This document shows positions 62,891-64,000 of a stretch of DNA of 64,000 nt, one piece after another. Below the pieces are notes generated by a model. It had not been told where the DNA came from, did not search any database, and worked only from the letters and a program-made list of their open reading frames with translations. The position numbers and the translations under genes were made by a program. The DNA is from Epiperipatus broadwayi (lineage: Eukaryota; Onychophora; Udeonychophora; Euonychophora; Peripatidae), in assembly GCA_028023455.1 (NCBI GenBank), contig JAQFVV010000018.1, positions 5,175,800 to 5,239,799 on the forward strand, in the 5' to 3' direction. Position 1 is the stretch's first letter. Every line of letters starts with the position of its first letter.

Positions 62891-63339
62891 TAAAAACATA
62901 CATAAATATAAATGTTATTAAGAAGATTCAAACAACTGGATTAAAGTTTAAAATATAAATATTTATTTTGACAAAAATTCAAGATGATAATCAACTTCAT
63001 GCCTTTAAAACTTTGTTTCCATTACAAACATTTAACAAACTTGATACAATTATTTTTATTTTAACAAATATCAATTTAGTGCAGCAGTTACAATACTGAA
63101 CATATGTTTAAAAATAGAATTTTATTCAATGTTACAAAACAGATTTATCTGGGTGGTTAGTGGACTTTTATATATTTAAAAAAGAAACAGATAATGATAT
63201 GACAATAGAGTTTCACTGTTTATATGACTTCATACAATGCCCTCAGCATTTGATACATTGTGATCAAAATATACTTAAAAACATTTATTTATTAAACATT
63301 TTCGACATTTAACTAGAAAATATTGCAAAACTCTATCAA
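62891..63339. other. AT-rich stretch after the last visible exon
   Basis: No coding exon for the symporter's last transmembrane helix is recognisable. A short hydrophobic frame around 63140 (FIWVVSGLLYI then stop) follows an ACAG but is too short and unlike the family to call. Confidence 0.35.
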
Positions 63340-63700
63340 TACGGAAATAGATTATTTCAATAAAGGGGAGGGCAGCTTTGTGAGAGGTTGGATCTAAAAC
63401 TCCAACAAAAAATATTTAAAGAGAAAAACATTTCATTATAACACATCATTACGGTTTATTTTGCTAAACAGACTAGAAAAGAACTATAAAAAATTGCTGT
63501 GCTAGAATTATGTCAGCGAGAGAGGAAATGGCACATTCAGCCAAGACAAGGTCATTCTCCAATTTTTTAAAGGTGGTACACACCAGTTTCATGCTAGAGC
63601 GGTACCAAAAGTGGAAAGGGCAGTAGGAAGTTGCTATGGATTTGGTTTACAGTAAGTACATGCAGAGCTTCAGCTATACTAACCTGTTATGAACAAGAAC
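63340..63700. other. GC-richer block, unrecognised
   Basis: Sequence complexity and G+C rise here compared with both flanks (for example GGGGAGGGCAGC and GCTAGAGCGGTACC). Minus-strand frames give about 55 residues without a stop, but no domain is recognised. It could be an untranslated region or exon of a neighbouring gene, or a transposon fragment. Confidence 0.3.
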
Positions 63701-64000
63701 ACTAAAAAGAGATAAAAAGTTTTATAATAAGATTAGATTAGGTTATAGAGAATCGATACTAAGGAAATAATGAGAATATAAAATCATTGGATTTAAATAC
63801 TAAAATAAAGCCTTAAATGGTATAACAAATATGTAATGGTATGTTAAAATAATGACCCATGTAAGATAAAGTCATTTATCAAAAGTTAAACTATAATTAA
63901 TGAAGCATGCATTGTTCCCCCTTCTTGAATCAATATGTTGTTTAACATATAAAAAAATAAAATTCACCCACTTAAAAGTGTGAATAATAAAATAGATTTA

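Overview
This is a 64-kb piece of an AT-rich animal nuclear genome, assembled with at least one gap (a run of exactly 500 N at 15201-15700). It has interrupted genes with GT-AG introns of 0.2 to 18 kb. It also carries Penelope-like elements, AP-endonuclease LINEs, hAT DNA transposons, a Lys-tRNA-primed LTR element and tRNA-derived repeats. Together these indicate an invertebrate metazoan. The better-preserved LINE reminds me of elements common in chelicerates (ticks, spiders, scorpions), but that placement is only a guess. Excess CpG-to-TpG/CpA differences between two copies of the LTR point to CpG methylation of transposons.

The only cellular gene I can support is a plus-strand SLC5-family sodium:solute symporter, closest to the sodium/myo-inositol cotransporters (SLC5A3/SLC5A11 type). 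Eight exons are visible: 6720-6779, 7048-7152, 20358-20493, 20707-20814, 21417-21567, 39210-39378, 50432-50647 and 61097-61238. Their splice phases agree throughout. Exons for the N-terminal ~100 residues and the last transmembrane segment are not in the window. About 150 residues of the transporter core should lie between 7152 and 20358 but are absent, most likely lost in the N gap.

Almost everything else is intronic repeat. 1-6700: diverged direct repeats and unrecognised AT-rich sequence upstream of the first visible exon. 7926-13607: two ~2.8-kb LTRs separated by only 52 bp containing a primer-binding site. 14494-14830: a non-autonomous hAT element with its 8-bp target duplication. 15843-18624: Penelope 3' ends, including a ~700-bp near-perfect palindrome of two head-to-head copies. 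19270-21130: fold-back elements. 23300-24500: RTE-like LINE relic. 27155-29400 and 47690-50120: two copies of a long unclassified repeat. 30315-36879: a degenerate hAT transposon split by a LINE (about 30800-34400). 40679-42618: a tRNA-SINE palindrome followed by a second Penelope palindrome. 50930-54330: an older LINE copy. 54490-60600: tandem repeats, LINE relics, two Penelope fragments and a fold-back element. 61730-64000: further repeat relics and an unexplained GC-richer patch near 63340-63700.

Nothing here looks like an operon, CRISPR array or cooperating gene cluster. The most unusual structures are the recurrent inverted Penelope pairs with hammerhead-ribozyme-like motifs, and the LTR pair with almost no interior.
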